In this document: positions 8,588-17,536 of the stretch, piece by piece
Layout: each line of letters begins with the position of its first letter
Numbering within the stretch: the stretch's first letter is position 1
From: Allomuricauda sp. NBRC 101325
Lineage (GTDB): Bacteria; Bacteroidota; Bacteroidia; Flavobacteriales; Flavobacteriaceae
Direction: 5' to 3'
Assembly (NCBI RefSeq): GCF_030268205.1
Contig: NZ_BSQF01000005.1
Location: 62,001 to 126,000 of the forward strand
DNA: 64,000 bases
The notes under the pieces: model-generated
Database searches by the model: none
What the model was told of the DNA's origin: nothing
What the model saw: only the letters and a program-made list of their open reading frames with translations
Translations under genes and position numbers: made by a program

Positions 8588-9487
8588 CTATGTAACTGCA
8601 AATTGTTTTGCCAAAAAAATCGATAATGGCAATAATAAAAGTATTAAAAGTCCAACCAAAATATTGGAATAGGCCACCGCAATGGCTGCATCCAATAAAA
8701 TTATGGACAATACTCCAGCTTTCACTGCTTTTTTGATATTGTTGGGCATATTTTCCTTGTATGCGGTAACCAATGGCCTAAATACCATCAAAGCGAAAAG
8801 CAATAAAAACACCAAGTATGTTAGGTTGGATGCTGCATAAACCATATGCAAAGCTCCAATTCCAATCAATACTATCACATATAACAATCCTGCAAGTAAA
8901 ATATTGCCCTTGTTTTTACCGTGAACCTCTCCTCTACTGATCATGGTCACTGCAAAAATAAACACGATGGGAATCAGCACATAGGGCCAATTTTCAAAAC
9001 CATCAAATAGAGTTATTCCCATTAATAGGTTCAATCCACGGCAAATTCCCATATTTAGTGGCCCAAAAAAAGAATGATGTTTTGCATACTTGTCATACGA
9101 AAGAATGGCAAGCGCCAATAGCACAGCAACATATCCACTGAGGGTATTGGCCAAAAAAGCCAACCCAATTCCAATGATCAATAAAAGAAAACCGAAAAAG
9201 CTTGCTTTACCTAAAGGTACCACACCACTTGGGATGGGTCTTTCAGGACGTTCTACTTTGTCAATTTCGATATCAAAAACATCATTGAGCACTACACCAC
9301 CTGCATATAAAAAAACAGATGCAAGAATCAAAAGGAATGCTTGCCCTGGAACATTCATTGGAAATTCAAAGGTTGATAAGCCTAAAAATAATCCTGAAAT
9401 GGACATTCCTGCAATAATATCGGCTGCGGCGGTAGGCAAGTTCGCAGGCCTACACAGCTGAAGATATGCCTTTAAACGTGGCCCCAT
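8588..9487 (-). CDS. eboC: EboC: UbiA-like prenyltransferase family membrane protein
   Basis: A 299-residue integral membrane protein with about eight or nine hydrophobic helices. It carries the first UbiA Asp-rich motif NDVFDIEIDKVERPERPIPSG (about residues 68-88) and a weaker second motif SYDKYAKHH. UbiA proteins transfer prenyl chains to aromatic acceptors in the membrane; the acceptor for EboC is unknown. The start ATG overlaps the eboB stop by one base (TAATG), pointing to coupled translation. Confidence 0.9.
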   Translation of the reverse strand: MGPRLKAYLQLCRPANLPTAAADIIAGMSISGLFLGLSTFEFPMNVPGQAFLLILASVFLYAGGVVLNDVFDIEIDKVERPERPIPSGVVPLGKASFFGFLLLIIGIGLAFLANTLSGYVAVLLALAILSYDKYAKHHSFFGPLNMGICRGLNLLMGITLFDGFENWPYVLIPIVFIFAVTMISRGEVHGKNKGNILLAGLLYVIVLIGIGALHMVYAASNLTYLVFLLLFALMVFRPLVTAYKENMPNNIKKAVKAGVLSIILLDAAIAVAYSNILVGLLILLLLPLSIFLAKQFAVT

Positions 9488-10395
9488 TAAACGATTTTGT
9501 TGTCCTCTACTTTGGGCTCTTGGCCTCTAAGAACACTATTGTCATTATAGAGTTTACGTTGGTCGATGGCCTCAGGGGTCAACCAGTGCTCCTCTTTCAT
9601 TTTTCCTGATCTACCGAAGAAATCCAACGCATTTTGGTAACATGTTTTTACCACATCTTCGCGTGGAATACCATTCTGCAACATCAAATTGGCTGTTTTT
9701 GGCACGGCCAAAGGGTCACTTACACCCCAATCGGCAGAACTGTCCACAATAATATTGTTGCTTCCGAATTTTCGAACCACTTCTACCATACGTTGATTTC
9801 CCATTTTAGTTTTTGGGTAGATGGTAAAGGCAGCGATGAATCCACGATCCAAAACATCTTTCACGGTTTCTTCATTGTTATGGTCGATAACCACCATTCC
9901 AGGGTCGATACCGTGTTCCAAGCAAACTTCCATACTGGTTATGGTCCCTGCTTTTTTGTCACGGTGTGGCGTGTGTACTTGAACCATCATGTTAAAAGCT
10001 TTGGCCAATTCCAATTGCTCCCTAAAGAAACGGTCTTCGGCCTTGGTTTGATCATCGTAACCAATTTCACCAATGGCAACCACATTTTCTTTGTGTAGAT
10101 AAAGAGGCAACAATTCCATTACTTCTTCGGCTAAAGGAACATTGTTGGCTTCTTTTGAATTCAATCCAATGGTACAATAATGTTGGATACCGAATTGGGA
10201 TGCCCTAAAAGGCTCCCAACCCACAAGACTACTAAAGTAGTCCTGAAACGAACCCACCTGAGTTCTAGCTTGTCCAAGCCAAAAAGATGGTTCTATAACG
10301 GCAACAACACCCGCTGCGGCCATGGCCTCATAATCATCCGTAGTTCTTGAGGTCATGTGAACGTGTGGATCTATGATCATTAATTTATCATCCAT
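9487..10395 (-). CDS. eboB: EboB: TatD-like metal-dependent hydrolase
   Basis: A 302-residue amidohydrolase-superfamily TIM barrel. Metal-site motifs visible: IDPHVHM (HxH, about residues 8-14), VAIGEIGYDD (about 110), VQVHTPH (about 139), VVIDHNNEE (about 173) and VDSSADWG (Asp, about 216). These match the TatD/EboB family. It lies 4 bp after the eboA stop. The start at 10395 gives MDDKLMIIDPHVH; an internal ATG five codons on is also possible. Confidence 0.9.
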   Translation of the reverse strand: MDDKLMIIDPHVHMTSRTTDDYEAMAAAGVVAVIEPSFWLGQARTQVGSFQDYFSSLVGWEPFRASQFGIQHYCTIGLNSKEANNVPLAEEVMELLPLYLHKENVVAIGEIGYDDQTKAEDRFFREQLELAKAFNMMVQVHTPHRDKKAGTITSMEVCLEHGIDPGMVVIDHNNEETVKDVLDRGFIAAFTIYPKTKMGNQRMVEVVRKFGSNNIIVDSSADWGVSDPLAVPKTANLMLQNGIPREDVVKTCYQNALDFFGRSGKMKEEHWLTPEAIDQRKLYNDNSVLRGQEPKVEDNKIV

Positions 10396-10399
10396 GATA

Positions 10400-11245
10400 C
10401 TATAAATTTTTCCAGGTTAAATCACCCTGCGCTACTTTGGGTAGGTGGGTGTCATGTTTTTTGAGTAATTCTTTAGCTTCATTCAGGTTGGAATGAAAAC
10501 AAACCAATGTTCCTGCCTTTTGTTCCCTTATATTTTCACTTTGCAAAATTCGTTCGATATCATTTACCAAATTCCCTTTTACAAAATTGGAAACGGGTCT
10601 CCAGAACATGGGATCAATTTCTCTTGAGGCTGCCCATCTTTCGTGCGCATAATCGGAAATGATACGCGTTAAATCTGCATTGGCCATTTTCTCGATTTCA
10701 GGAATTTGCTTCAGGTCTTGCATCATAAATGCTGACTTGAGGTACATCTGATTCCATTCATGGCTGGTAAAATAGCGTGATGGATATGGATTATGCTGTG
10801 AAATGGCATTAAACACCGTGGCAATATTCGTCCGCAAGGCTTCAACGGCCGCAAACTTGAAATGTTCTGGTTCTGGCAACAGGATCAAAAACTTCAAAAA
10901 AGTTACCAACTCGGTTTTATCGGCTACTTGAATCAATTGTTGAACAGATTGCAAAAATTCTTCACTTGCCTCCAAAGCAGCAACCAGAATAAAAATTCTA
11001 GCCATCTCCAAGGTTGAAGCATTTTGCACTTCCAAATAGGACTTCCATTCAAAATCAGAAGCACCAAAATTGTTAATGGGTTTGTCTTGAATTTTGGAAG
11101 CACAAAGGCTATAGGTAATGTATAAATCCTTTTTGCTTTTGGTATCCAGGATTTTTTCCACCGCACCTATCAACCATTGGTATTCGGCCTCGGATAGGTT
11201 TAATTGTAATATATCGGAGAGATACGCTTTAGAGGTTTGGACCAT
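10400..11245 (-). CDS. eboA: EboA domain protein, first gene of the ebo operon
   Basis: A 281-residue, mostly alpha-helical soluble protein with no signal peptide or catalytic motif I can name. It is identified as EboA by its position at the head of the operon and by family-like segments such as LNLSEAEYQWL, SKIQDKPINNFG and HNPYPSRYFTSHEWNQMYLK. EboA has no known biochemical function. A TATATTTG promoter box lies about 30 bp upstream on the same strand. Confidence 0.85.
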   Translation of the reverse strand: MVQTSKAYLSDILQLNLSEAEYQWLIGAVEKILDTKSKKDLYITYSLCASKIQDKPINNFGASDFEWKSYLEVQNASTLEMARIFILVAALEASEEFLQSVQQLIQVADKTELVTFLKFLILLPEPEHFKFAAVEALRTNIATVFNAISQHNPYPSRYFTSHEWNQMYLKSAFMMQDLKQIPEIEKMANADLTRIISDYAHERWAASREIDPMFWRPVSNFVKGNLVNDIERILQSENIREQKAGTLVCFHSNLNEAKELLKKHDTHLPKVAQGDLTWKNL

Positions 11246-11273
11246 AAGAATAGACTAGAATCTGTTGGTTTCA

Positions 11274-11281
11274 CAAATATA
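11274..11281 (-). promoter_or_regulatory. Putative -7 box of the ebo operon promoter (TATATTTG)
   Basis: On the minus strand TATATTTG matches TAnnTTTG exactly, 29 bp before the eboA ATG. No good -33 TTG is seen, so strength cannot be judged. Confidence 0.45.
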
Positions 11282-11317
11282 ACGAGGGATGGGGGAATTT
11301 ATTTAATCCTATCAAAT

Positions 11318-11325
11318 TATCTTTG
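11318..11325 (+). promoter_or_regulatory. Putative -7 box before miaE (TATCTTTG)
   Basis: TATCTTTG matches TAnnTTTG and lies 14 bp before the miaE ATG. It is divergent from the ebo promoter in a 94 bp intergenic region. Confidence 0.5.
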
Positions 11326-11339
11326 CCATAAAGATTAGA

Positions 11340-11924
11340 ATGATGCTAGGCCTAAAATTACCGACCGACCCGAGATGGGTAAACATTGTAGAAAAGAATA
11401 TCGAAGAAATCTTGACGGATCATGCGTATTGCGAGCAAAAAGCCGCCAGTACGGCCATTTCGTTGATCATTGGTTTCCCAGAAAAATCGGAATTGGTAAA
11501 GGAAATGACCGCCTTGGCACGTGAAGAAATGGGGCATTTTCATATGGTGCACGACAGAATCTTGAAAAGAGGCTGGGTATTGGGACGTGAGCGCAAAGAT
11601 GAATACGTTATCGAATTGATGAAATTCTTCCCAAAAGGAGGAAGTCGTGATACGCATTTGGTGCACAAACTTTTGTACGCTGCCCTAATCGAGGCTAGAA
11701 GCTGCGAAAGATTTCGTTTACTTTCCGAAGAAATCAACGACGAAGAACTATCTGAGTTTTACCGCAATCTCATGGTTAGTGAAGCCAACCATTACACTAT
11801 GTTCCTCAAATTTGCCCGCAAGTATGGCAACAAAGAGGTAGTGGATAAAAAATGGCAAGACCTTTTGGACTACGAAGCCGAATTGATGAAAAATCTGGGC
11901 AAAAAAGAAACCATGCACGGTTAG
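11340..11924 (+). CDS. miaE: tRNA-(ms2io6A)-hydroxylase
   Basis: A 194-residue diiron protein of the MiaE family, which hydroxylates the isopentenyl group of ms2i6A37 in tRNA using oxygen. The ferritin-like four-helix iron ligands are visible: AREEMGHFHMV (ExxH, about residue 65), EARSCERF (about 120) and SEANHYTMF (ExxH, about 149). Two adjacent ATG codons start the gene (11340 and 11343). The last codons form one arm of a terminator-like hairpin. Confidence 0.93.
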   Translation: MMLGLKLPTDPRWVNIVEKNIEEILTDHAYCEQKAASTAISLIIGFPEKSELVKEMTALAREEMGHFHMVHDRILKRGWVLGRERKDEYVIELMKFFPKGGSRDTHLVHKLLYAALIEARSCERFRLLSEEINDEELSEFYRNLMVSEANHYTMFLKFARKYGNKEVVDKKWQDLLDYEAELMKNLGKKETMHG

Positions 11925-11940
11925 GTGCATGGCTTTCTTT
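11904..11940. terminator. Bidirectional terminator-like hairpin between miaE and ppk1
   Basis: AAAGAAACCATGCAC pairs with GTGCATGGCTTTCTTT (one bulged base) around a 6-base loop. The stem overlaps the last codons and stop of miaE and just reaches the ppk1 stop codon (11939). A/T-rich ends on both sides allow termination in both directions. Confidence 0.6.
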
Positions 11941-14014
11941 ACGATTTCAATTTATCTTGATAATAAAAATACAGCTCGAACTGGGAGCGTAGTTCGGCTA
12001 CGTTCTTGGGACGCTTTTTATATGCATTGTCCTGTTTGGCCGAGAACACTCGAGCCTTTAAGTTATCCCTCCAAGAAATTTCGAAGGTATCCAACAACTC
12101 CTGACGAATATCCGGGTCATAAATTGGGCATCCCACCTCAACCCTAAAATCAAGGTTACGGGTCATCCAATCTGCTGAGGAAATATAGATTTTTGGGTCG
12201 CCATCATTTCCAAAAATGAACAATCTTGGGTGTTCCAAGAACTTATCGACCACACTAATGGCTTCTATATTTTCGCTCATGCCCTCAACGCCAGGAATCA
12301 AGCAGTTGATTCCACGAACGATCATCTGAATCTTAACTCCTGCCCTACTTGCCTCATACAATTTATCCACCATGTCGTAAGAAGTGAGACTGTTCATCTT
12401 TATTTTGATGTAGGCTTCCTTCCCTAATTTGGCATTTCTAATCTCCTTTTCAATCAACTTTATAAATGTTGACCTCGTGTAATGTGGGGAGACTATAAGA
12501 TGCTTGTATTTATTGATCTTGTAGTTGGTTTCAAAGAATTCGAATACTTTGCTCATATCCTTTAAAATCCCTTCATGGGCCGTGAACAAGGTATAATCGG
12601 TATATATTTTTGCGGTGGACTCGTTAAAGTTCCCCGTACTGATAAATCCATAACGCTTCAGTCCTTCTTCCTCTTCACGTTCGATCATGCAGATTTTACT
12701 ATGCACTTTCAAACCAGGCACACCAAAAATCAGGTTTACCCCTTCTGCCTGCAAGTAGTTGGCATATTCGATGTTGTTTTGTTCATCAAATCGAGCCTGT
12801 AACTCAATTTGAACGGTTACCTGTTTCCCATTTTTGGCAGCATTTACCAAAGCATGTGCAATTTGGCTATCATTGGCCAAACGATAAATGGTAATTTTAA
12901 TGGTACGCACCAAGGGATCTAAAGCGGCTTCCCTTAAAAATTTGGTCACATAGCTGAACGTATGGTAAGGTGCATAGATCATATAATCTTTATGTGCGAT
13001 CATGTTCAGTAAACTTCCTTGCATACTGAACCCTTTCACAGGTAGCGGATCAATTTTATCGTACATGAGATCAAACCTGCCCAAGCTTGGGAATCCCATA
13101 TAATCCCGTCTATTGTGGTATCTACCTCCTGGAATGACACTATCGGTATCGGTAATGTCCATTTTATCTTTAAGGAATTGCAGCGTGTCTTTGTGGATTC
13201 CCTTGTCGTACACAAAACGAACGGGATCACTGATTTTTCTATGTTCAACGCTGGAAGAGATTTTCTCGATAAAACTTTTACTCAGGTCATTGTCAATGTC
13301 CAATTCGGCATCACGGGTAATCTTGATCATGTGTGCCGAAATGGATTCAAAATCGAACATGGTAAACACGCTGTCCAAGCAAAATCGAATCAAATCATCC
13401 AATATAATGATGTAATCCTTGCCATCTTCTTTGGGCAATACCACGAAGCGATCTATTCCTTTTGGAATTTCGATAAGGGCATATCTATTATGCTTTCCAC
13501 TAGCAACACCATTTTTCATGACAATTTTCACGGCGAGGTAGGCAGCAGTATCCTTAAGCAAAGGAAATTCGGCAAGATCGTTCAAAATGATGGTCATCAA
13601 TTCCTGATTTACCTTTTTGAAAAAGTAATCCCGGATAAACTCAGCTTGACTTTCGCTTACTTCCGTTTCCTTAATGATGAAAATATTCTCTTGACGAAGT
13701 TCCCTGTCAATCTCCTTAAAAATTTCAAGGCTTCGGGTTTGTTGTGCAATTACAATTTTGGTGATTTCTTCCAATAAATCTTGGGCCTTTTCACCACCCA
13801 AAACGCTTTTTCCCGATTTTCCAGCCTCCACAATTCGTTTTACGGTAGCATAGCGCACCTTAAAAAACTCATCCAAATTGTTACTGAAAATTCCTAAAAA
13901 GCGAAGTCGGTCTATCAGTGGAACGTTTTTGTCCCTACTTTCTTGAAGCACTCTTGCATTAAAGTGCAACCAACTGATTTCCCGATTTATATATTCATTT
14001 TTTGTTTTAACCAT
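11939..14014 (-). CDS. ppk1: Polyphosphate kinase 1
   Basis: A 691-residue PPK1 of normal length. N-terminal YINREISWLHFNARVLQE and FSNNLDEFFKVR are classic. The catalytic domains are phospholipase D-like: KVHSKICMIERE (about 431) carries the His corresponding to the autophosphorylated residue, followed by YGFISTGNFNESTAKIYTD and the later HPRLFIFGNDG and ADWMTRNLDFRVEV motifs. It makes polyphosphate from ATP, reversibly. The sixA-like phosphatase lies 3 bp upstream on the same strand. Confidence 0.96.
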   Translation of the reverse strand: MVKTKNEYINREISWLHFNARVLQESRDKNVPLIDRLRFLGIFSNNLDEFFKVRYATVKRIVEAGKSGKSVLGGEKAQDLLEEITKIVIAQQTRSLEIFKEIDRELRQENIFIIKETEVSESQAEFIRDYFFKKVNQELMTIILNDLAEFPLLKDTAAYLAVKIVMKNGVASGKHNRYALIEIPKGIDRFVVLPKEDGKDYIIILDDLIRFCLDSVFTMFDFESISAHMIKITRDAELDIDNDLSKSFIEKISSSVEHRKISDPVRFVYDKGIHKDTLQFLKDKMDITDTDSVIPGGRYHNRRDYMGFPSLGRFDLMYDKIDPLPVKGFSMQGSLLNMIAHKDYMIYAPYHTFSYVTKFLREAALDPLVRTIKITIYRLANDSQIAHALVNAAKNGKQVTVQIELQARFDEQNNIEYANYLQAEGVNLIFGVPGLKVHSKICMIEREEEEGLKRYGFISTGNFNESTAKIYTDYTLFTAHEGILKDMSKVFEFFETNYKINKYKHLIVSPHYTRSTFIKLIEKEIRNAKLGKEAYIKIKMNSLTSYDMVDKLYEASRAGVKIQMIVRGINCLIPGVEGMSENIEAISVVDKFLEHPRLFIFGNDGDPKIYISSADWMTRNLDFRVEVGCPIYDPDIRQELLDTFEISWRDNLKARVFSAKQDNAYKKRPKNVAELRSQFELYFYYQDKLKS

Positions 14015-14017
14015 CTA

Positions 14018-14503
14018 TTATTTCAAGTGTTTTGGAAAGACTGTTTGTTTAGTGGTTCCTGTAGCAATTTTGGACCAATCGTCCACATTAAAAGTAATAT
14101 GAACCAGTCCAGCCGTGGGAACGTTTTCAATATACTGATCTCCCCATGTATTTGCAAGTGAAGTGAAGGCATAATTATGTCCAAAAATGGCAACAATGTC
14201 AAGACCGTTGTCCAATTGTTCCACAAAATTTTGAACGCTCCCTCCAGAAAAATCATACAATTGTTCGTTGACCCTAAAATTGGTCATGTCAAAGTTTAGG
14301 GTTCGCGTAAAGATCATGCTGGTATGCAAAGCCCGGTTTGCAGGGCTGGAGAAAGCAAAGTTAATTTGTGGAGCATGCAATTTGAAGGTGTTGGCCACTT
14401 TATGCGCATCCTTGATTCCCCGTTCCAGTAAAGGTCTGTCCTTGTCGGAAACATCATAATCCCAAGAGGATTTGCCGTGTCGCATTAAAATGAGCTGTTT
14501 CAT
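14018..14503 (-). CDS. SixA-like histidine phosphatase
   Basis: About 161 residues from the ATG at 14503 (an in-frame TTG lies two codons earlier). It has the histidine phosphatase RHG motif LMRHGKSSWD at the N-terminus, SSPANRALHT and a second His in FGHNYAFTSLAN. Such small branch-1 histidine phosphatases resemble SixA, which dephosphorylates phosphohistidine in signalling proteins; the substrate here is unknown. It sits 3 bp before ppk1 in the same direction, so a link to phosphohistidine or polyphosphate metabolism is possible but inferred. Confidence 0.88.
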   Translation of the reverse strand: MKQLILMRHGKSSWDYDVSDKDRPLLERGIKDAHKVANTFKLHAPQINFAFSSPANRALHTSMIFTRTLNFDMTNFRVNEQLYDFSGGSVQNFVEQLDNGLDIVAIFGHNYAFTSLANTWGDQYIENVPTAGLVHITFNVDDWSKIATGTTKQTVFPKHLK

Positions 14504-14513
14504 AACCAAAAAA

Positions 14514-15161
14514 TTAAGGTGCCAAACGTTCTATTTTCCAATCATAATCTTCTTGCAAGGTATATCGGATACGGTCGTGCAACCGGTTGGGTCTCCCTTG
14601 CCAAAATTCCATGGAAACCGGACGCACCAAATAACCACCCCAATGCGGTGGGCGCTCCACTTCTTTGTTTTCGTATTTTTCTTCCAATTTTTTCAACTCC
14701 GCTTCCAGATATTCCCGTGATGGAACTACTTCACTTTGGTTGGATACCACCGCACCCAATTGACTACCATGGGGTCTGGATTCGAAATATCCATCGGAAA
14801 GATTCTCGGCTATTTTTTCCGCTTTACCCTTTATGATGATCTGACGTTCCATATTGGGCCAAAAAAAGGACAAACAAAGTGATGGATTGGCTTCAATGGC
14901 CCTTCCTTTTTCACTGTGATAATTGGTGTAGAAAATAAAACCCTCAAAGGTAAATTTCTTCATCAACACTACCCTACTCTTCGGAAATCCGTCCAAACCA
15001 ATGGTCGAAACCGTCACGGCATTGGGTTCATCCACCCCATCGGAAGCTTCTACTTCATAGAACCATTTTTGGAATTGTTCCATCGGATTCTCCTTTATGG
15101 AGGCCTCCGTCAATTCACTTTTCTCGTACGATTTCCTGTAGTTGCCAAGGTCTTTTTGCAT
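14514..15161 (-). CDS. pdxH: Pyridoxamine 5'-phosphate oxidase
   Basis: About 215 residues from the ATG at 15161 (MQKDLGNYRKSYEKSEL); a TTG start 8 codons upstream is less likely. PdxH uses FMN and oxygen to convert PNP/PMP to pyridoxal 5'-phosphate. Seen: PNAVTVSTIGLDGFPKSRVV, FMN-site YTNYHSEKGRAIE, SRPHGSQLGAVVSNQS, PPHWGGYLVRP and the C-terminal substrate motif FWQGRPNRLHDRIRY. Length and motifs are those of a complete enzyme. Confidence 0.96.
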   Translation of the reverse strand: MQKDLGNYRKSYEKSELTEASIKENPMEQFQKWFYEVEASDGVDEPNAVTVSTIGLDGFPKSRVVLMKKFTFEGFIFYTNYHSEKGRAIEANPSLCLSFFWPNMERQIIIKGKAEKIAENLSDGYFESRPHGSQLGAVVSNQSEVVPSREYLEAELKKLEEKYENKEVERPPHWGGYLVRPVSMEFWQGRPNRLHDRIRYTLQEDYDWKIERLAP

Positions 15162-15225
15162 CCTGTGAAGTTCGTTAAAAAACAAAACTCGGCAAAGGAA
15201 CCCCTTTGGAATTTTTCAACCCTTT

Positions 15226-16131
15226 TTACAATTGAAATGTCTTGCCGTCATCACCCAATTCCACATTGGCGAAAACTTCTTGTGCCTCTTCTTTAAAAAG
15301 TTCGATGGATTTGTAACGGGTGGAATAATGACCCAAAATCAATTGTTTGGCATTGGCCTGCTTGGCAATTTGGGCAGCTTGTTTGGCGGTAGAGTGTTTG
15401 GTTTTGGCACACAACTGGGATTCGGAATCCAAAAAAGTAGATTCATGGTAAATGGTGTCAACCGATTTTAGTTGGGGCACAATGCTTTCCTTATACATCG
15501 TGTCACTGCAAAAGGCATAGCTTTTGGGTTCGGGCGGGTCCAAAGTCAACAATTTGTTAGGAACTACATCACCATTATTGGCCAAACCATCCTTGCCGTC
15601 CTTAATGTTTTGATATTGACTCCTATCGACACCGTATTTTTTTGCAGCATCTGCATCCAATGTTCGGGGCGCCTCCTTTTCTTTGAAAAGAAAACCATTG
15701 GTGTAAACCCGATGATCCAGAGGAATGGTTTCCACCGTTACTTTATCATCTTCAAAAATCAATTCAGGGGATTTGGATTCCAATTCATGAAAAAGCAATG
15801 GGTAGTTGGTCCATGAGTCACCCAATTTTAAAAACAGGGTAACGGCTTCCTTTATTCCCTTTGGGCCATAAATATGGAGTTCTTTATCCCTACCCAATAA
15901 TCTAAAGGTGGAGATTAGGCCTGGTAGTCCAAAAAAGTGATCACCATGTAAGTGCGAAATAAAAATATGGTTGATTCTCGAAAATTTGACCTTATACTTC
16001 CGCAGCTGCACTTGGGTTCCCTCTCCACAATCAATCAAAAACAAGTGATTTTTAATTTCAAGTACTTGTGAGGTCGGGTTGGTAAATGTTCTAGGTGTAG
16101 CGGCGTAGCAACCGAGTATGGTCAGTTTCAC
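15226..16131 (-). CDS. rnz: Ribonuclease Z
   Basis: A 301-residue metallo-beta-lactamase-fold endonuclease that matures tRNA 3' ends. Zinc motif FISHLHGDHFFGLPGL (HxHxDH, about residues 59-73), N-terminal LGCYAATPRTFTNPTSQ, CGEGTQ, and late motifs FCSDTMYKE, HESTFLD and ILGHYSTRY are all present. It lies 138 bp downstream of the small gene at 16270 in the pyrRB run. Confidence 0.95.
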   Translation of the reverse strand: MKLTILGCYAATPRTFTNPTSQVLEIKNHLFLIDCGEGTQVQLRKYKVKFSRINHIFISHLHGDHFFGLPGLISTFRLLGRDKELHIYGPKGIKEAVTLFLKLGDSWTNYPLLFHELESKSPELIFEDDKVTVETIPLDHRVYTNGFLFKEKEAPRTLDADAAKKYGVDRSQYQNIKDGKDGLANNGDVVPNKLLTLDPPEPKSYAFCSDTMYKESIVPQLKSVDTIYHESTFLDSESQLCAKTKHSTAKQAAQIAKQANAKQLILGHYSTRYKSIELFKEEAQEVFANVELGDDGKTFQL

Positions 16132-16269
16132 AAATTGTAAATTAAAAATGGAAAGTTAAAAAACATTCCTTATTTATTTAAAAATTCAGTTTTGACAATT
16201 TAACAATAGAAGTTCAGACTCAATATTCAAGTTCAACCAAACTCAATTTCAATTTTACACTGACAACTT

Positions 16270-16602
16270 TTAAATTCCGAGGTCGCGTTCTATTTCTTCC
16301 ATTTCAATAAGGTCGTTGGCCTCTTGTAAAGTTGGCACCAAACTTATTTCATCGGGTATATCATCATAACTTACTTTGTCCGTTACCAAAACAAAAGATT
16401 TTCCTGACCCTTTATGATTGTTGGACAAATCCAAAAATTCCAAAAGATCATTGGACTTTAGGTTATTGAATGAAAATAGGTTGACAACTATGTTGTCGTG
16501 TTTAATTTTGGGGTAAGCCTTGTTCAAATTTTCCAAAAATGTGGAAAGTGAAGTTTTCTCTTGGAAAACTATTGTGGTAGTTCCGTCTTTGTCGAGAATC
16601 AT
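16270..16602 (-). CDS. Small conserved protein between pyrB and rnz, unknown function
   Basis: About 110 residues from the ATG at 16602, one base after the pyrB stop codon, so very probably translated together with pyrB. The N-terminus (MILDKDGTTTIVFQEKTSLS) and alternating strands and helices suggest an alpha/beta STAS-like fold, but I cannot confirm this. The C-terminus is strongly acidic (EMEEIERDLGI). Flavobacterial homologues tend to sit next to rnz and are sometimes labelled 'ribonuclease Z' by proximity; it has no metallo-beta-lactamase motif. Confidence 0.75.
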   Translation of the reverse strand: MILDKDGTTTIVFQEKTSLSTFLENLNKAYPKIKHDNIVVNLFSFNNLKSNDLLEFLDLSNNHKGSGKSFVLVTDKVSYDDIPDEISLVPTLQEANDLIEMEEIERDLGI

Positions 16603-16603
16603 C

Positions 16604-17530
16604 TTACTTAATTTTAGAAGCCAATAAATATAGTACTGCCATACGAACCGCCACTCCATTTTCCACTTGGTGAAGTATTATGGATTGGTCGGAATCGGCA
16701 ACGTCACTTGTGATTTCCACCCCTCGGTTAATTGGCCCTGGGTGCATGATCACAATTTCTTTGTCCAAACTGTTCAACAGCTGTTTGTTCACCCCAAATT
16801 GTTGGGTGTACTCCCTTGTGGAAGGGAAGTAACTAATGTCCATGCGTTCGTTCTGCACACGAAGCATATTGGCCACGTCGCACCATTGCAGTGCTTTTCG
16901 CAGGTCGGTTTCCACGGTTACTCCCAAAGATTCAATGTGTTTTGGAATAAGTGTTTTGGGCCCACAGACCTTTACGTTGGCTCCTTGTAATTTTAGGGCA
17001 AAAATATTGGATAAAGCTACTCTTGAGTGTAAAATATCACCAACGATCACCACATTTTTCCCTCCTACATCACCTAATTTTTCACGGATGGAAAAAGAAT
17101 CCAACAATGCTTGTGTGGGGTGCTCATGCGCGCCATCACCCGCATTTACTATGGAGGCCTTTACGTGTTTGGAAAGGAAAATACCCGCTCCCGGGTTTGG
17201 GTGTCGCATCACCACCATATCCACTTTCATGGATAGGATATTGTTTACGGTATCGATGAGGGTTTCCCCTTTTTTCACGGAGGATTGTCCCGCTGAAAAG
17301 TTGACCACATCTGCCGAAAGCCGTTTCTCGGCCAACTCGAAAGAAAGTTTGGTTCGGGTACTATTCTCAAAAAAAATGTTCGCAATGGTAATATCCCTAA
17401 GGGTTGGAACTTTTTTAATGGAACGGTTGATGACTTCCTTAAAATGGTCGGCGGTTTCAAAAATAAGCGATATATCCTTTTTGTTCAGATATTTGATCCC
17501 TAACAAGTGATTTACACTTAACTCGCTCAT
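16604..17530 (-). CDS. pyrB: Aspartate carbamoyltransferase catalytic subunit
   Basis: A 308-residue ATCase, the committed step of pyrimidine synthesis (carbamoyl phosphate + aspartate). Carbamoyl-phosphate loop STRTKLSFELA (about residue 56), the loop QSSVKKGETL, HPNPGAGIF, HPTQALLDSF and the aspartate-site HPGPINRGVEI are seen. It follows pyrR by 6 bp. No pyrI regulatory gene is nearby. Confidence 0.96.
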   Translation of the reverse strand: MSELSVNHLLGIKYLNKKDISLIFETADHFKEVINRSIKKVPTLRDITIANIFFENSTRTKLSFELAEKRLSADVVNFSAGQSSVKKGETLIDTVNNILSMKVDMVVMRHPNPGAGIFLSKHVKASIVNAGDGAHEHPTQALLDSFSIREKLGDVGGKNVVIVGDILHSRVALSNIFALKLQGANVKVCGPKTLIPKHIESLGVTVETDLRKALQWCDVANMLRVQNERMDISYFPSTREYTQQFGVNKQLLNSLDKEIVIMHPGPINRGVEITSDVADSDQSIILHQVENGVAVRMAVLYLLASKIK

Positions 17531-17536
17531 TCTATT

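Noticed and set aside
13115..13777. Long plus-strand ORF opposite ppk1
   Set aside because: A shadow of the ppk1 coding sequence; its protein has no family pattern. The same holds for other long antisense ORFs over rpsA, lon and GH31.
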